DNA from: UBA6059 sp965227155
GTDB lineage: Bacteria; Bacteroidota; Bacteroidia; Cytophagales; Cyclobacteriaceae
Direction of reading: 5' to 3'
Assembly: GCA_965227155.1 (NCBI GenBank)
Contig: OZ245731.1
Span: 1,302,001 to 1,366,000 of the forward strand
DNA: 64,000 nt
Shown: positions 1 through 9,329 of the stretch, one piece after another
Layout: each line of letters opens with the position of its first letter
How positions within the stretch are numbered: position 1 is the stretch's first letter
Notes under the pieces: generated by a model
What the model saw: only the letters and a program-made list of their open reading frames with translations
Told to the model about the DNA's origin: nothing
Databases searched by the model: none
Program-made: the position numbers and the translations under genes

Positions 1-286
1 CCCCTGCTTTGCCCAGGTATCTGCCAAGCTGTTGGTTGGCCCCCAACAGGGTTAGCTGCAGCGTTTTGAAATCATCTTCGGCATGGGCCCATGCCAGACC
101 ATAGGCCGCATCAGCATCCGTTTTTCCAAAAATATGGGGCACACCAAATTGATCCCTGACAATCTCCACATCCTGTGGATCAATTTGTGCCAGTGCCGTG
201 AAACGAATGATGAGGATTAATAATAGCGTAGAACCAAAGAAGGCTTTATATTTTGGCGTTGATGTAAAATATGTGGGGCTGTTCAT
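1..286 (-). CDS. Penicillin acylase family protein, N-terminal fragment
   Basis: The first 95 codons of a minus-strand gene that runs off the left edge. It starts with ATG at 286 and has a hydrophobic signal/anchor at about residues 15-30. The mature N-terminus then reads VEIVRDQFGVPHIFG followed by DADAAYGLAWAHAEDD, which is the alpha-subunit entry motif of penicillin amidase / N-acyl-homoserine lactone acylase precursors (Ntn hydrolases, normally about 700-800 aa, periplasmic, autoprocessed). The catalytic Ser of the beta subunit lies outside the window, so substrate (beta-lactam, AHL or other amide) cannot be judged. Confidence 0.75.
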   Translation of the reverse strand, partial: MNSPTYFTSTPKYKAFFGSTLLLILIIRFTALAQIDPQDVEIVRDQFGVPHIFGKTDADAAYGLAWAHAEDDFKTLQLTLLGANQQLGRYLGKAG

Positions 287-346
287 AATAATTGATAACT
301 TCGGGAAGCAAGAATAAAACTTTTTACCTAACTCCCGGGCAGATTT

Positions 347-1228
347 ATGATTCAATACAATCCAAAGTCCTGGATGTCACTTTTGTTTGATGTCTACAGT
401 AGATATGTACTGAGAATACTCTTTCCATTGCTTCTATTCGTGGGCATCTACACTTTCTTCCTGGTTTATTTTTTAGTTGAATATTTCAATACATCATGGG
501 AAGGCACATTGGCAATTCATTCCATTTTAGGTGTGGTATTGGGTTTGTTTTTGGTATTGCGGACCAATACCGCCTATGACCGCTGGTGGGAAGGCAGAAA
601 GCTTTGGGGTGAACTGGTAAACAATACCCGCAACCTCGCTCTTAAAATCAATGCTTTTGTACCTGAGGAAGAGCAAGAGAGCAGGTTTTTTTTTCAGAAA
701 ATGATCCCCAATAATGTTTTTGCCATGAAAGAGCATCTGCGTGATAGTATCATGATAGGTGAAATGGATTTTATCAAGCCAGAATACCAAAAAGAAATAA
801 CCATCAGTACTCACCGCCCCAACGTGATCAATCGCATGCTGTATCGCGAAGCAGCTGCGCTATATAATAAGGGCGTGATTACCGGGGAGCAGCTATTCCT
901 AATTGATAAGGAGCTCAAAGCCTTCACCGATATTATCGGTGCCTGCGAGCGGATTAAATCCACTCCCATCCCGTACAGCTACAGCATGTTCATTAAGAAA
1001 TTCATTCTGATCTACAATATTACCCTGCCCTTCGGATTCCTATGGCAGCTTGGCTATGCTACGATTCCAATTGTAATGCTGGTATTTTATTTTCTGGTAA
1101 GTATCGAATTGATCGCCGAGGAAATTGAAGACCCTTTTGGCTCTGATGTAAATGACCTACCCCTGGATAGTCTGGCACAAAAAATCAAAATCAATATTGA
1201 GGAGATTATGAGAAAGCCGGTCAATTGA
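347..1228 (+). CDS. Bestrophin-family anion channel
   Basis: A 293-aa membrane protein of the bestrophin/UPF0187 family; bacterial members form pentameric chloride or cation channels in the inner membrane. The family signature NTAYDRWWEGRKLWG is at residues 74-88, after two hydrophobic segments (about 21-42 and 56-72). A further hydrophobic stretch lies near 225-255, followed by the conserved acidic EDPFG motif. Length is typical. ATG start at 347. It is divergent from the acylase fragment and converges tail to tail with the amidohydrolase, only two bases apart. Family assignment is firm; ion selectivity and role are not visible. Confidence 0.88.
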   Translation: MIQYNPKSWMSLLFDVYSRYVLRILFPLLLFVGIYTFFLVYFLVEYFNTSWEGTLAIHSILGVVLGLFLVLRTNTAYDRWWEGRKLWGELVNNTRNLALKINAFVPEEEQESRFFFQKMIPNNVFAMKEHLRDSIMIGEMDFIKPEYQKEITISTHRPNVINRMLYREAAALYNKGVITGEQLFLIDKELKAFTDIIGACERIKSTPIPYSYSMFIKKFILIYNITLPFGFLWQLGYATIPIVMLVFYFLVSIELIAEEIEDPFGSDVNDLPLDSLAQKIKINIEEIMRKPVN

Positions 1229-1230
1229 TA

Positions 1231-2661
1231 TTACCGTATCCCGACAAGACCTTCAGCTGATTTAAAGAGTTTTTTGGAATCAAATCCTACGCCATGCTTA
1301 AATACTGTCTCCAAGTTTCTGATTTGACCAATATCTTTACTGATATCACCATTGATAATTAAAAAGTCAGCATCCATATTAGGCGCAATAGTCCCAGTCT
1401 GACCTTCGATACCGAGATATTTGGCACCATGGAGGCTGCATACTTTAATTGCTTCAGGAATAGTAAGCCCCATTTCCACAAGCAACTCCAATAACCTTTG
1501 ATTTGCGTAACCAGCCACAATGCGACCATCATAGGTTGGATCAGTGCCGGCCATCAATAAGCCTCCAGCATCGTAAAAAGCTTTCTCCCATACCTTAGCC
1601 TGGGTAAATGCATAATGATCAATGGAGTCCCTGCCTTGTTTGCCGGACCAACGTTTATACACCTTTTCCTTTGCATTCGTATACAAAGCATCAATACCAC
1701 CACCGGGTACTACCTCCCTACCCGAGTAGGGCTCAAAAACATTAATTGTGGAAGTCAACGCGACATTTTTCTCAATCAGGTGATCAATCAAAGCAGGAAC
1801 TACCTCATTGTTTACCGCCATATCCAACCGGGCTTTTCTTGCTTCGAAGGGATAGCAGATATCAGGCTTTTTGCCTTTTTGGAAATCAGAGCTGGCAAAA
1901 AAGCCGTGTTCCAGGTTGTCAATTCCTAAATCTGCAGCCTCTTTATAGGTTATTGAGCAAAGGTGGCCTGTTACTTTCATACCCAGGGCGTGGGCTGTTT
2001 CTACGATAGCTTTCAGGTCCTCACGGGTTATGAAATTATATACCTTCACTGAGGTTGCACCCCTGGCAGCCCAGAATTTCACAACATTCACTGCATCTTC
2101 TGTAGAATTGATATAACTCATTTCTAGTATACCAGTACCCTCTCTATCAATATGTTGGGTAGTGACATCAATATCTGGACCGGGTGTTTTTCCATTAGCA
2201 ATTTCACGCTTCAGATTAATATCCGTCTGTGGATTTATTCCACCGGCAGTGCGCATTGTAGTAACCCCACCGGCAAGGTAAAGTCGGGGAAAGCTGTAGG
2301 ACATCTGACTTAGTCCAAAGCGGCCATCACCTACCGCATCAGGATAAAAAAGATGCTCATGCATCATAATGAGGCCTGGAATTACTGACTTACCGGTTAA
2401 ATCAATGATGGTAGCACCCTCTACAATAGGTAAATCAATACCCACAGCCTCGATCCTGCCCTCATTGATGAAAATATCCTGACCCGCTTTAGCCACATTA
2501 CCAGATCCATCGATCAAAATAGCATTCTGCAGCAGGTATTTACCTTTTTTGTGGCTTATGTATTGCTTTACATCATCCGAATAATCCTCTTGCGCATGGA
2601 TCGGAGTGAAAGAAATTACCAGAAATATGAAACTGAGAAAAAAATGGGTAGGATTATTCAT
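1231..2661 (-). CDS. Secreted metal-dependent amidohydrolase (imidazolonepropionase-like)
   Basis: A 476-aa protein with a signal peptide (residues 1-23, ending AxA-like IHAQ) and an amidohydrolase TIM barrel. Metal-binding residues are visible in the family order: HEH at 101-103, a Lys candidate for carboxylation at 206 (SVKVYN), His 233 (VTGHL), His 252 (LEHGF) and Asp 374 (AGTDPTYD). This layout matches exported imidazolonepropionase-like / prolidase-like amidohydrolases of Bacteroidota, which hydrolyse cyclic amides or peptides in the periplasm. The substrate is unknown. It appears monocistronic; a 129-base gap separates it from the TauE gene upstream. Confidence 0.82.
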   Translation of the reverse strand: MNNPTHFFLSFIFLVISFTPIHAQEDYSDDVKQYISHKKGKYLLQNAILIDGSGNVAKAGQDIFINEGRIEAVGIDLPIVEGATIIDLTGKSVIPGLIMMHEHLFYPDAVGDGRFGLSQMSYSFPRLYLAGGVTTMRTAGGINPQTDINLKREIANGKTPGPDIDVTTQHIDREGTGILEMSYINSTEDAVNVVKFWAARGATSVKVYNFITREDLKAIVETAHALGMKVTGHLCSITYKEAADLGIDNLEHGFFASSDFQKGKKPDICYPFEARKARLDMAVNNEVVPALIDHLIEKNVALTSTINVFEPYSGREVVPGGGIDALYTNAKEKVYKRWSGKQGRDSIDHYAFTQAKVWEKAFYDAGGLLMAGTDPTYDGRIVAGYANQRLLELLVEMGLTIPEAIKVCSLHGAKYLGIEGQTGTIAPNMDADFLIINGDISKDIGQIRNLETVFKHGVGFDSKKLFKSAEGLVGIR

Positions 2662-2790
2662 TACTCAATAAAGGAAAATAACCATTGCTTTCCTATTGAT
2701 TCTTCTTAAAGCTGCTTTAAATGGACTCCTAATACAAGAATGAATACTTTCAACTAAAGTATGGCGGTGGTAAGCCAATATTTACTCAGT

Positions 2791-3600
2791 TTAATAATAA
2801 AACACCTCTAGCACCAATATGCGAATGGTAATGATGAGTAAGAAGAAGCTGAAAGTGTAACTGGCAAGTTTCAATCCGATTTTGTTCAAAGTGCCAAAAG
2901 GGATAAAGAAACCGATTATGGTACCTGCTGAAAGAGGCCCAATGATGGACCAAAGAACGGGTACTGCCTCGCTTTCGGAGAAGCCTGTAAATAGCACCAA
3001 ACTGGCAGCCAGAAGGGTGGGTGCAATACTGGCTGTAGCTGCCACAATAGCCTTTTCGATCTTTACATTGCACAGCCGATTGATAAAAGGAACTACGATA
3101 GTACTCGATTCGGTGGCTGTAAAGCCCTGGAATACACCTGATATTACGCCAATACCCAGAAACTTCCAGTTTCTTTCCTGACCCTCATGTTGGCATGATT
3201 CCAGAAAGCTAGACTCAGTGTGTGTAAGCAAGGTATAGATGCTGAAACCTAGTCCCAGACAGAAAATAATATAAAAAAGGTTGGGTGTAAACCAATCATA
3301 CCGGCTGATCATCCAGGCAATACCCAAGGCTGCTGGTAAGGATGCACCGGTAATTTTTATCACGGGAACTAATGGTACTCTGCCAGCCAGCATATGTCTT
3401 ATGGTCATAGCGAAGAAGAATACCCCCATGAGCAGCCCGTTGTTGGCTAGAATCACCCTCACCAGATTATAATCATCAAAACCCATAGGCTCGATATAAT
3501 AAGCAAGGGCCAATAGGGATAATATACCGGCACCCAGCCCCAGCAATGAAGCCACTATACCAATAATAACCCCCATGGTTATTAATAGGAAAATGTCCAT
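2791..3600 (-). CDS. TauE/SafE-family anion permease
   Basis: A 269-aa inner-membrane protein with about 7-8 hydrophobic segments. The N-terminal Gly-rich motif GLGAGILSLLALAYY and the internal-repeat counterpart GVISGVFQGFTATESS are typical of the TauE/SafE (DUF81) family, which exports sulfite, sulfoacetate or related organic anions. It lies 17 bases downstream of lipA on the same strand, so it is probably co-transcribed with the sulfur-inserting lipoyl synthase, although a functional link is only inference. The substrate cannot be read from the sequence. Confidence 0.82.
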   Translation of the reverse strand: MDIFLLITMGVIIGIVASLLGLGAGILSLLALAYYIEPMGFDDYNLVRVILANNGLLMGVFFFAMTIRHMLAGRVPLVPVIKITGASLPAALGIAWMISRYDWFTPNLFYIIFCLGLGFSIYTLLTHTESSFLESCQHEGQERNWKFLGIGVISGVFQGFTATESSTIVVPFINRLCNVKIEKAIVAATASIAPTLLAASLVLFTGFSESEAVPVLWSIIGPLSAGTIIGFFIPFGTLNKIGLKLASYTFSFFLLIITIRILVLEVFYY

Positions 3601-3617
3601 AAATGTAAAAGGTAGTT

Positions 3618-4502
3618 TTAAATCGGCACGTTTACATGGCGCTCAGCATGATAGCTGGAACGCACCAGTGGGCCTGATTCTACGTATTTGAGACCTCTTT
3701 TTAAGCCTTCTTCCCGGTATTTATCAAACTGATCAGGATGGATAAATTCTGCTACCTCAATATGCATTTTCGTAGGCTGCAGGTACTGACCCAGGGTCAA
3801 AATATCCAATCCATGTGCCACCAAGTCATCCATAGCCTTGAAAACCTCATCTTCTGTTTCACCTAACCCCAGCATTATGCCTGACTTGGTGCGTTTGCCA
3901 TATTCTTTGGTCAGCTTTATTTGCTCCAGCGAGCGATTATATTTGGCCTGCGGCCTTACTCTCCTGTATAATCGTTCTACAGTCTCCATATTGTGGCTTA
4001 CCACTTCCTGTCCAGCGCTGATCATTCTGTACAGCGCATCCCAGTTGGCTTTGGTATCCGGGATCAATGTTTCTATAGTTGTTTCAGGTGAAAGCTCTTT
4101 TACTTTGGTGACTGTCTGATACCAAACTTCTGCCCCACGGTCTTTCAGTTCGTCGCGGTTCACAGAGGTAATCACGGCATGCTTCACACCCATAGTGGCG
4201 ATGGCTTCAGCTACACGCTGTGGCTCCTCCTCATCGTACTCCGGGGGCCTGCCTGTAGCCACCGCACAAAAGGTACAACTGCGCGTACACACATTGCCAA
4301 GGATCATAAAAGTGGCCGTGCCGGCACCCCAGCATTCGCCCATATTGGGGCAGTTGCCGCTTTCGCAAATGGTATGCAGCTTATTCTCATCAACAATTTT
4401 GCGAACCCGGGCATATTCTTTGCCTACCGGAAGCTTAACCCTAAGCCAATTTGGTTTTTTAGGCTTCTTTTGTTCTTCTGAAATTACCGGTAGTTCTATC
4501 AT
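3618..4502 (-). CDS. lipA: Lipoyl synthase
   Basis: A 294-aa radical-SAM enzyme that inserts two sulfurs into protein-bound octanoyl groups, making the lipoyl cofactor of 2-oxoacid dehydrogenases. Both iron-sulfur sites are visible: the auxiliary cluster CX4CX5C at Cys 46/51/57 and the radical-SAM CX3CX2C at Cys 72/76/79 (VCTRSCTFC). The C-terminal RSSYHAE motif (around 281-287), whose Ser ligates the auxiliary cluster, is intact. Length is standard. ATG start. The fused branched-chain E1 gene 2.8 kb away encodes a component of one of the lipoyl-dependent complexes this enzyme would serve. Confidence 0.96.
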   Translation of the reverse strand: MIELPVISEEQKKPKKPNWLRVKLPVGKEYARVRKIVDENKLHTICESGNCPNMGECWGAGTATFMILGNVCTRSCTFCAVATGRPPEYDEEEPQRVAEAIATMGVKHAVITSVNRDELKDRGAEVWYQTVTKVKELSPETTIETLIPDTKANWDALYRMISAGQEVVSHNMETVERLYRRVRPQAKYNRSLEQIKLTKEYGKRTKSGIMLGLGETEDEVFKAMDDLVAHGLDILTLGQYLQPTKMHIEVAEFIHPDQFDKYREEGLKRGLKYVESGPLVRSSYHAERHVNVPI

Positions 4503-4612
4503 AGCTTTCCTTTCTTAATTAATACCAATGGGATTTGGCCAAACTAATGACCACCCTACGGTTGTACAAAATAAGATATCACTGGTGTAAGAACCAAGAA
4601 AACAGCATTGTG

Positions 4613-5338
4613 TTATCTTCGGTTCCCATAAAAGAGGGTGATAAATGCCGAAGGGAAAAAGGCCTGGTTATCTGCCGTGGGGATAATGACAATTTCTTCA
4701 GTATACAGCTCGCCCATAAAACCGAGCTCAAAGCCGGTTACATTGCTTTTGAATGTACCAAATTCAAAACTCAGGCTGACTTTTGCATTAACACCAGGCT
4801 TAATGCTGGACTCTCCAATACCCTGAAATAACCTGCCTGTACCTACTATGCCATTAAAATTATGCCGCTGAGGGTTGAACTGTTCTGTCACTGTACCTCC
4901 AGAGCCCCCCGGGTTGTATTCTATGTAATAAGGTGCCAAAATACCTAAAGTAGGGCCTCCTGCGACCTGACCACTGATTTGAACCCCTTGCTGTGCAGCT
5001 TTTTTGTAAAAGATCATCTCACGACCATACTGCAATCGCAAAGCATACAGGTAGTTTTGCTTAGCCCAGATGAATGAATTACCACTAAACTGAGAAAGGT
5101 ATTTGAACTCCTTGGGATGCTTCACATTCACAATCTCAATACCATAGGTCTGAAACATGCCATCTTTAATCTCCTGACCATACTTGAGAATAAATCCGCC
5201 GATCAATCCGCTGTTGGTATTCTTATTGATACCCCAAATAACTTCTGAGGAATAATCATAATTACCATCTCCCTGTGCAAAAATTTTTGCGGGAACGAGT
5301 AAAATGACGCAAATAATAAATGATTGTAAATATTTCAC
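4613..5338 (-). CDS. Predicted outer-membrane beta-barrel protein, unknown function
   Basis: A 241-aa protein starting at a GTG (5338) with a clear signal peptide (to about residue 21, KIFAQ). The mature part alternates polar and hydrophobic residues with many Gly/Tyr/Phe, ends in a strand-like FITLFYGNRR tail, and contains SLSFEFGTF and GFELGFMGELYTEE, all suggestive of a small 8-10-strand barrel. I do not recognise a specific family. It lies upstream of lipA on the same strand with a 110-base gap, so it may be independently transcribed. Confidence 0.6.
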   Translation of the reverse strand: MKYLQSFIICVILLVPAKIFAQGDGNYDYSSEVIWGINKNTNSGLIGGFILKYGQEIKDGMFQTYGIEIVNVKHPKEFKYLSQFSGNSFIWAKQNYLYALRLQYGREMIFYKKAAQQGVQISGQVAGGPTLGILAPYYIEYNPGGSGGTVTEQFNPQRHNFNGIVGTGRLFQGIGESSIKPGVNAKVSLSFEFGTFKSNVTGFELGFMGELYTEEIVIIPTADNQAFFPSAFITLFYGNRR

Positions 5339-5406
5339 CAGCGCAGCTTCAGTCTCCTAAAATTATCTATTTTTAAACAAACGGAAAATTGAAAATTTAA
5401 GTTTGC

Positions 5407-5811
5407 ATGCCAACTCTAAAATGTCAGTACAAAGGTCAGTTGCGTACAGAACTGACACATCTACAATCAGGAAACACATTAATTACCGATGCCCCTATCG
5501 ATAACCATGGAAAAGGTGAAAGCTTTTCTCCTACCGATACTGTAGCCGGGGTATTGTCCAGCTGCATGATGACCATAATGGGTATTGTGGCAGAACGCGA
5601 GCAGCTGGATATGACAGGGCTTTCTGCAGAAATCACCAAAGTGATGGCTGCAGACCCCAGGCGTATTGCAGAAATAAAAATTGACTTTAGCTGGCCGGCC
5701 TGTCCTGCTACAGAAAAACAGCGAGAAAAACTCAAAAGAGCTGCCCTTACCTGCCCTGTGGCATTAAGCCTGCATGCCGATGTATTTCAGAATGTAAACT
5801 TTGATTTTTAG
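5407..5811 (+). CDS. OsmC-family peroxiredoxin-like protein
   Basis: A 134-aa OsmC/Ohr fold protein. The two family cysteines are present: Cys 53 in GVLSSCMMTIMG and Cys 116 in ALTCPVALSL. Members reduce organic hydroperoxides using thiols in the cytoplasm. ATG start at 5407. The coding end overlaps the 3' end of the opposite-strand ytxJ-like gene by four bases. The pairing of a thiol peroxidase with a bacillithiol-system protein fits a shared redox theme, but convergent genes are not co-regulated by default. Confidence 0.88.
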   Translation: MPTLKCQYKGQLRTELTHLQSGNTLITDAPIDNHGKGESFSPTDTVAGVLSSCMMTIMGIVAEREQLDMTGLSAEITKVMAADPRRIAEIKIDFSWPACPATEKQREKLKRAALTCPVALSLHADVFQNVNFDF

Positions 5812-6158
5812 GCTGCCGTAGAACCTAGGGCTTCTTTGATGATTTCAAAGCTGATGCCCATATGAGAAGTGTCTTCCAGCACCTGCCCCTTGTAAATAAC
5901 CAATAGCTGCGGCGACTCGTGCGGAATGTCAAATTGATGCGCTATAGCATTGGAGATATCCCTGTGTCTGATCAGGTCAAGGTAATAAGCATGCTGGTCA
6001 TTCATAACAGCCGAATCCCAGCCTCGCTCCAGCCGATTGAGCGCCATGCTGCTGATAGAGCATCTCGTGCTATGCTTGAATATAACTATTGGATGATTTT
6101 CGGATGCTGCAGTGATTTCTGCCAACTGCTCCAGAGACTGTAGTTGCTGCCAATTCAT
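5808..6158 (-). CDS. ytxJ: Bacillithiol-system redox protein YtxJ
   Basis: A 116-aa thioredoxin-fold protein with a single active-site cysteine in the motif IVIFKHSTRCSIS (Cys 33 followed by S-I-S), matching YtxJ, a monothiol bacilliredoxin-like protein of the bacillithiol system. The fold's cis-Pro region appears as HESPQLLVIY. It probably acts in the cytoplasm on S-bacillithiolated proteins. It lies three bases from the downstream 43-residue-repeat gene's stop (that gene is upstream in transcription), so the two are likely co-transcribed. ATG start at 6158. Confidence 0.85.
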   Translation of the reverse strand: MNWQQLQSLEQLAEITAASENHPIVIFKHSTRCSISSMALNRLERGWDSAVMNDQHAYYLDLIRHRDISNAIAHQFDIPHESPQLLVIYKGQVLEDTSHMGISFEIIKEALGSTAA

Positions 6159-6161
6159 ATG

Positions 6162-7235
6162 CTAATAATTCCAGAGGTCTTTTTCTTTCTTATCGTATTT
6201 AAGCTTTTTGGGCTGTTCTGTAACTGCATCCGGTTGTACTTTGTTGCCATTCAGTCGTACCCAGAAGACGTTTAGCTTGCGCAACATCTCTTTCTGCTCA
6301 TGTGAGCTGGCCTTTTTCCCCCACAAATAGGTAGCGCTAGGGTGCATGTCGGGTGTTCTTTTTCTGATCTTAAATCCACCATCATATTCTGCCATTTCTG
6401 CCGCTGCAGCATCAGCCAATTCGAGCCTTTGTTTGTATGACATCAATTGCACAGCACCTTCAAATTTGGCCTGCCCGCGGGTTACCTCATTAAAAAAGAA
6501 CCACCGCCCCAGCCTTGTCAGTCCCTTACTAAAACCCTGGTACTTGTGCGTATTGTTATGGTTCATAGCAATGGGTATCACATCAATGACATTGCCCGAT
6601 CGCTCTCTGGATAATTCTTTATAAAAAAACCAGTTGCCCAATTGGTTTCGCCCTTTGTCAAATCCCTGGTATTTATGGGTGTTGTTATGATTTTTGAAAG
6701 TCGGGATTACGCTGATAACCAGCCCTGACCTTTCCCTCGAAAGCTCTTTGAAGAACAGCTTTTTTCCTAAGGCATTATGCCCTTTGGAAAAGCCCTGATA
6801 CTTATGGGTATGGTTGTGAAACATTGTGATCGGGTAGTAATTTACCACGGTTCCTGACCGATCTTTCGATTGACGCTTGTAGTACCAGTCTTCACCCAAT
6901 CTGCTAAACCCTTTACCGAACCCCTGGAAAAAGCTTGTTTCGGGTCTAAAGTTTGAATTTCGAAATTTAAACTTCTCTGGTATAGTGAAATTGGAATTAC
7001 TGGCAGGAGGTGTAGTCCTTTTCCAGGGTGGTGATGGCCCGACATAAAGCTTGTCCTTCTTTTCACCATCTTTTGTGTTTTGCTTTCTGAGGAAATCGAA
7101 AAAACCCCTTCGTTCTTTTTTTACATTGCGCAACTTGCCTCTGTTCTCCAAAAGCTGACCTTGACTTTCATTCGGCAAAGCCAGAATCAAAATCACTCCA
7201 ATCAGCAATAGCGCTATGTAAGAGGTTCTTTTCAT
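6162..7235 (-). CDS. Exported protein with 43-residue tandem repeats, unknown function
   Basis: A 357-aa protein from the ATG at 7235; the frame is open four codons further to a TTG but the signal peptide MKRTSYIALLLIGVILILAL fits the ATG. After a basic linker, three full 43-residue repeats and a partial fourth follow (about residues 103-255 here). Each has a YQGFxKGxxxLG start, a K-E-L-S-R-E-R-S-G middle and an N-H-N-N-T-H-K end. A charged C-terminal region (about 265-357) ends KEKDLWNY. No catalytic motif seen. It is followed within three bases by ytxJ. I do not recognise the repeat family. Confidence 0.72.
   Translation of the reverse strand: MKRTSYIALLLIGVILILALPNESQGQLLENRGKLRNVKKERRGFFDFLRKQNTKDGEKKDKLYVGPSPPWKRTTPPASNSNFTIPEKFKFRNSNFRPETSFFQGFGKGFSRLGEDWYYKRQSKDRSGTVVNYYPITMFHNHTHKYQGFSKGHNALGKKLFFKELSRERSGLVISVIPTFKNHNNTHKYQGFDKGRNQLGNWFFYKELSRERSGNVIDVIPIAMNHNNTHKYQGFSKGLTRLGRWFFFNEVTRGQAKFEGAVQLMSYKQRLELADAAAAEMAEYDGGFKIRKRTPDMHPSATYLWGKKASSHEQKEMLRKLNVFWVRLNGNKVQPDAVTEQPKKLKYDKKEKDLWNY
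6471..6929 (-). repeat. Coding tandem repeat, about 3.5 copies of 129 bp
   Basis: Three consecutive 43-codon units plus a 24-codon partial unit inside the exported repeat protein. The protein-level consensus is YQGFxKGxxxLGxxFFxKELSR, then ERSGxVIxVIP, then NHNNTHK. The middle two units are the closest to each other; the first unit is more diverged (FFQGFGKGFSRLG, KDRSG, HNHTHK), and the last is truncated after the FFFNEVTRGQ segment. The exactly constant 43-residue period argues for internal duplication. Confidence 0.85.
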
Positions 7236-7326
7236 GTATGCTAGCAACGATACAAACGTAATTCGCTTGCCTTAAAGTTTTAAAATCTAAACCCCTTTCA
7301 CAACTTAATCGCTAAAAACCTGCTTA

Positions 7327-9303
7327 TCAATAAGCCAATAGGGCATTGAGTTTTTCAATGGCCCTGTCTTTAGGTAGAAAATTTTGCTCCAATGCAGGTG
7401 CAAAAGGCACCGGCGTATCCAAACTGCCTTCTCTCAGCACGGGAGCATCCAGCATTTCAAAGCAGTGCTCAGCAATCCAGGCTGCAATTTCACCACCGAT
7501 ACCCCCGGTCAGGCAATCTTCATGCAATACCAGTGCCCTACTCGTTTTGCGGATGGACGCAGTTACCGTTTCCTTGTCCCAGGGTTGTAAAGTACGTAGA
7601 TCGATTACCTCAATGCTACGCTCAGGCAGAGCGTCTGCCATGGCCAAAGCCCAATGCACACCCATGCCATAGGTAATGATGCTGGCCTCTGTACCTTCCC
7701 GCACGACAACCGCCTTACCAATTTCGGTGGTGTAGTACCCTTCCGGTACCGGCCCACTCAACGATCGGTAGAGTGCTTTATGTTCGAAAAACAGATAGGG
7801 GTTTGGGTCTTCAAAGGAAGCCAGCAACAGCCCTTTGGCGTCCACGGGAAAAGCAGGATAGACAATCTTTAAGCCCGGTGTGTGGAAGAACCAGGCTTCA
7901 TTAGACTGGGAGTGAAATGGTCCTGCAGCAACGCCTGCGCCGGTTGGCATCCGCACCACCACATCGGCATGTTGGCCCCATCGGTAGTGAGACTTGGCCA
8001 GGTTATTTACAATCTGATTGAATCCACAAGTCACAAAATCGGCAAATTGCATTTCAACCATAGCTTTCATGCCAGAAATTGATAGACCTAAACCACAACC
8101 AATAATGGCAGACTCACAAAGTGGCGTATTGCGCACCCTTTCTTTGCCATATTTGGCTACAAACCCATCGGTAATCTTAAAAACCCCACCATAGTCGGCA
8201 ATATCCTGTCCCATCAGTACCAGGTTTTCATGGTGCTGCATGGCATGATCCAGGCCATCCGTTATGGCATCTACAAATCGCTTATCACTTACAGGTCCTT
8301 TTGGTATTTTCACCTTTTGCACCCATGGTTTGAACACATCGTTGTATTCTTTTTCTGTATCTACAGTGATTGCAGGTGCTTCAAAAGCAATTCTCACCGC
8401 ATCATTGATTTCCCATTTGATGGCATCCCTGATTTCATCCTTCTGTGCTTCAGAAAGCACTTTTTCTTTCAGCAGAAAATTCTCGTAATGCTCCACCGGA
8501 TCCATTTTCGACCAATAGTCCATCAATTCCTGCGGTACGTACTTAGTCCCTGAAGCCTCCTCATGGCCCCTCATCCTGAAAGTTCTCGCTTCGATCAAGT
8601 AAGGCGCGGGTTTCTTCCTTATTTTTTTGGCTATATCATTAATGGTATGGTAGCATTCCAGTAGGTTATTTCCATCTATGCTGACTGTTTCTATACCATA
8701 GCCGGGGCCCTTTTGTACAAAAGAGTCAAACCGGAACTGCTCGTGGCTTGGGGTAGATAACCCATAGCCATTGTTTTCTATGACAAATATTACCGGCAGG
8801 TCCCATACCGCGGCTACATTAAGGGCCTCATGAAAATCACCTTCGCTGGCGCCACCATCGCCACTGAAAACTAAAGTAGCTTTACCACTTTTATTAAGTT
8901 GATGAGATAGCGCAATACCATCTGCAATACCCAACTGAGGGCCCAAATGAGAAATCATCCCTACAAGGTGATGCTCGTTGCTGCCAAAATGAAAGGATCG
9001 GTCTCGTCCATTTGTAAATCCATTGGCCTTACCCTGAAACTGCTCAAACAAACGGGTGAAGGGCACCCCACGTGTGGTAAAAACACCAAGGTTTCTGTGC
9101 ATGGGAAGGATGTATTCATCCTCCTGCATGGCAAGTGCGCAGGCCACAGAGATTGCTTCCTGTCCGATTCCTGAAAACCACTTACTGATTTTATTTTGTC
9201 GCAACAAAATCAGCATTTTTTCTTCTATCAACCTGGGTGTAACAAGGGCTTTATAAAAATCCAGCAGTTGTTTCTTCGAAAGCTTTTTAGGATCAAATTT
9301 CAT
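7327..9303 (-). CDS. Branched-chain 2-oxoacid dehydrogenase E1, fused alpha and beta subunits
   Basis: A 658-aa fusion of E1-alpha (about 1-330) and E1-beta (about 340-658). The thiamine-diphosphate motif GDGGASEG...ENNGYG is at about 148-180, and the beta part shows the transketolase pyrimidine and C-terminal domains (GQDIADYGGVFKITDG, EDCLTGGIGGEIAAWI). Such fusions are common in Bacteroidota and decarboxylate 2-oxoisovalerate or pyruvate to feed a lipoylated E2. The frame is open to a GTG at 9372, but the ATG at 9303 begins the conserved MKFDPKKLSKKQLL and a TAATTTTG box lies just upstream, so I prefer it. No E2 or E3 gene is adjacent. Confidence 0.9.
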   Translation of the reverse strand: MKFDPKKLSKKQLLDFYKALVTPRLIEEKMLILLRQNKISKWFSGIGQEAISVACALAMQEDEYILPMHRNLGVFTTRGVPFTRLFEQFQGKANGFTNGRDRSFHFGSNEHHLVGMISHLGPQLGIADGIALSHQLNKSGKATLVFSGDGGASEGDFHEALNVAAVWDLPVIFVIENNGYGLSTPSHEQFRFDSFVQKGPGYGIETVSIDGNNLLECYHTINDIAKKIRKKPAPYLIEARTFRMRGHEEASGTKYVPQELMDYWSKMDPVEHYENFLLKEKVLSEAQKDEIRDAIKWEINDAVRIAFEAPAITVDTEKEYNDVFKPWVQKVKIPKGPVSDKRFVDAITDGLDHAMQHHENLVLMGQDIADYGGVFKITDGFVAKYGKERVRNTPLCESAIIGCGLGLSISGMKAMVEMQFADFVTCGFNQIVNNLAKSHYRWGQHADVVVRMPTGAGVAAGPFHSQSNEAWFFHTPGLKIVYPAFPVDAKGLLLASFEDPNPYLFFEHKALYRSLSGPVPEGYYTTEIGKAVVVREGTEASIITYGMGVHWALAMADALPERSIEVIDLRTLQPWDKETVTASIRKTSRALVLHEDCLTGGIGGEIAAWIAEHCFEMLDAPVLREGSLDTPVPFAPALEQNFLPKDRAIEKLNALLAY

Positions 9304-9329
9304 AATGTCTTTGCCATTATCATTTCTGC

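Noticed and set aside
5398..5405. TAAGTTTG matching the -7 promoter consensus before the OsmC gene
   Set aside because: It ends one base before the ATG at 5407, so a transcript from it would start inside the coding region; the match is probably chance.
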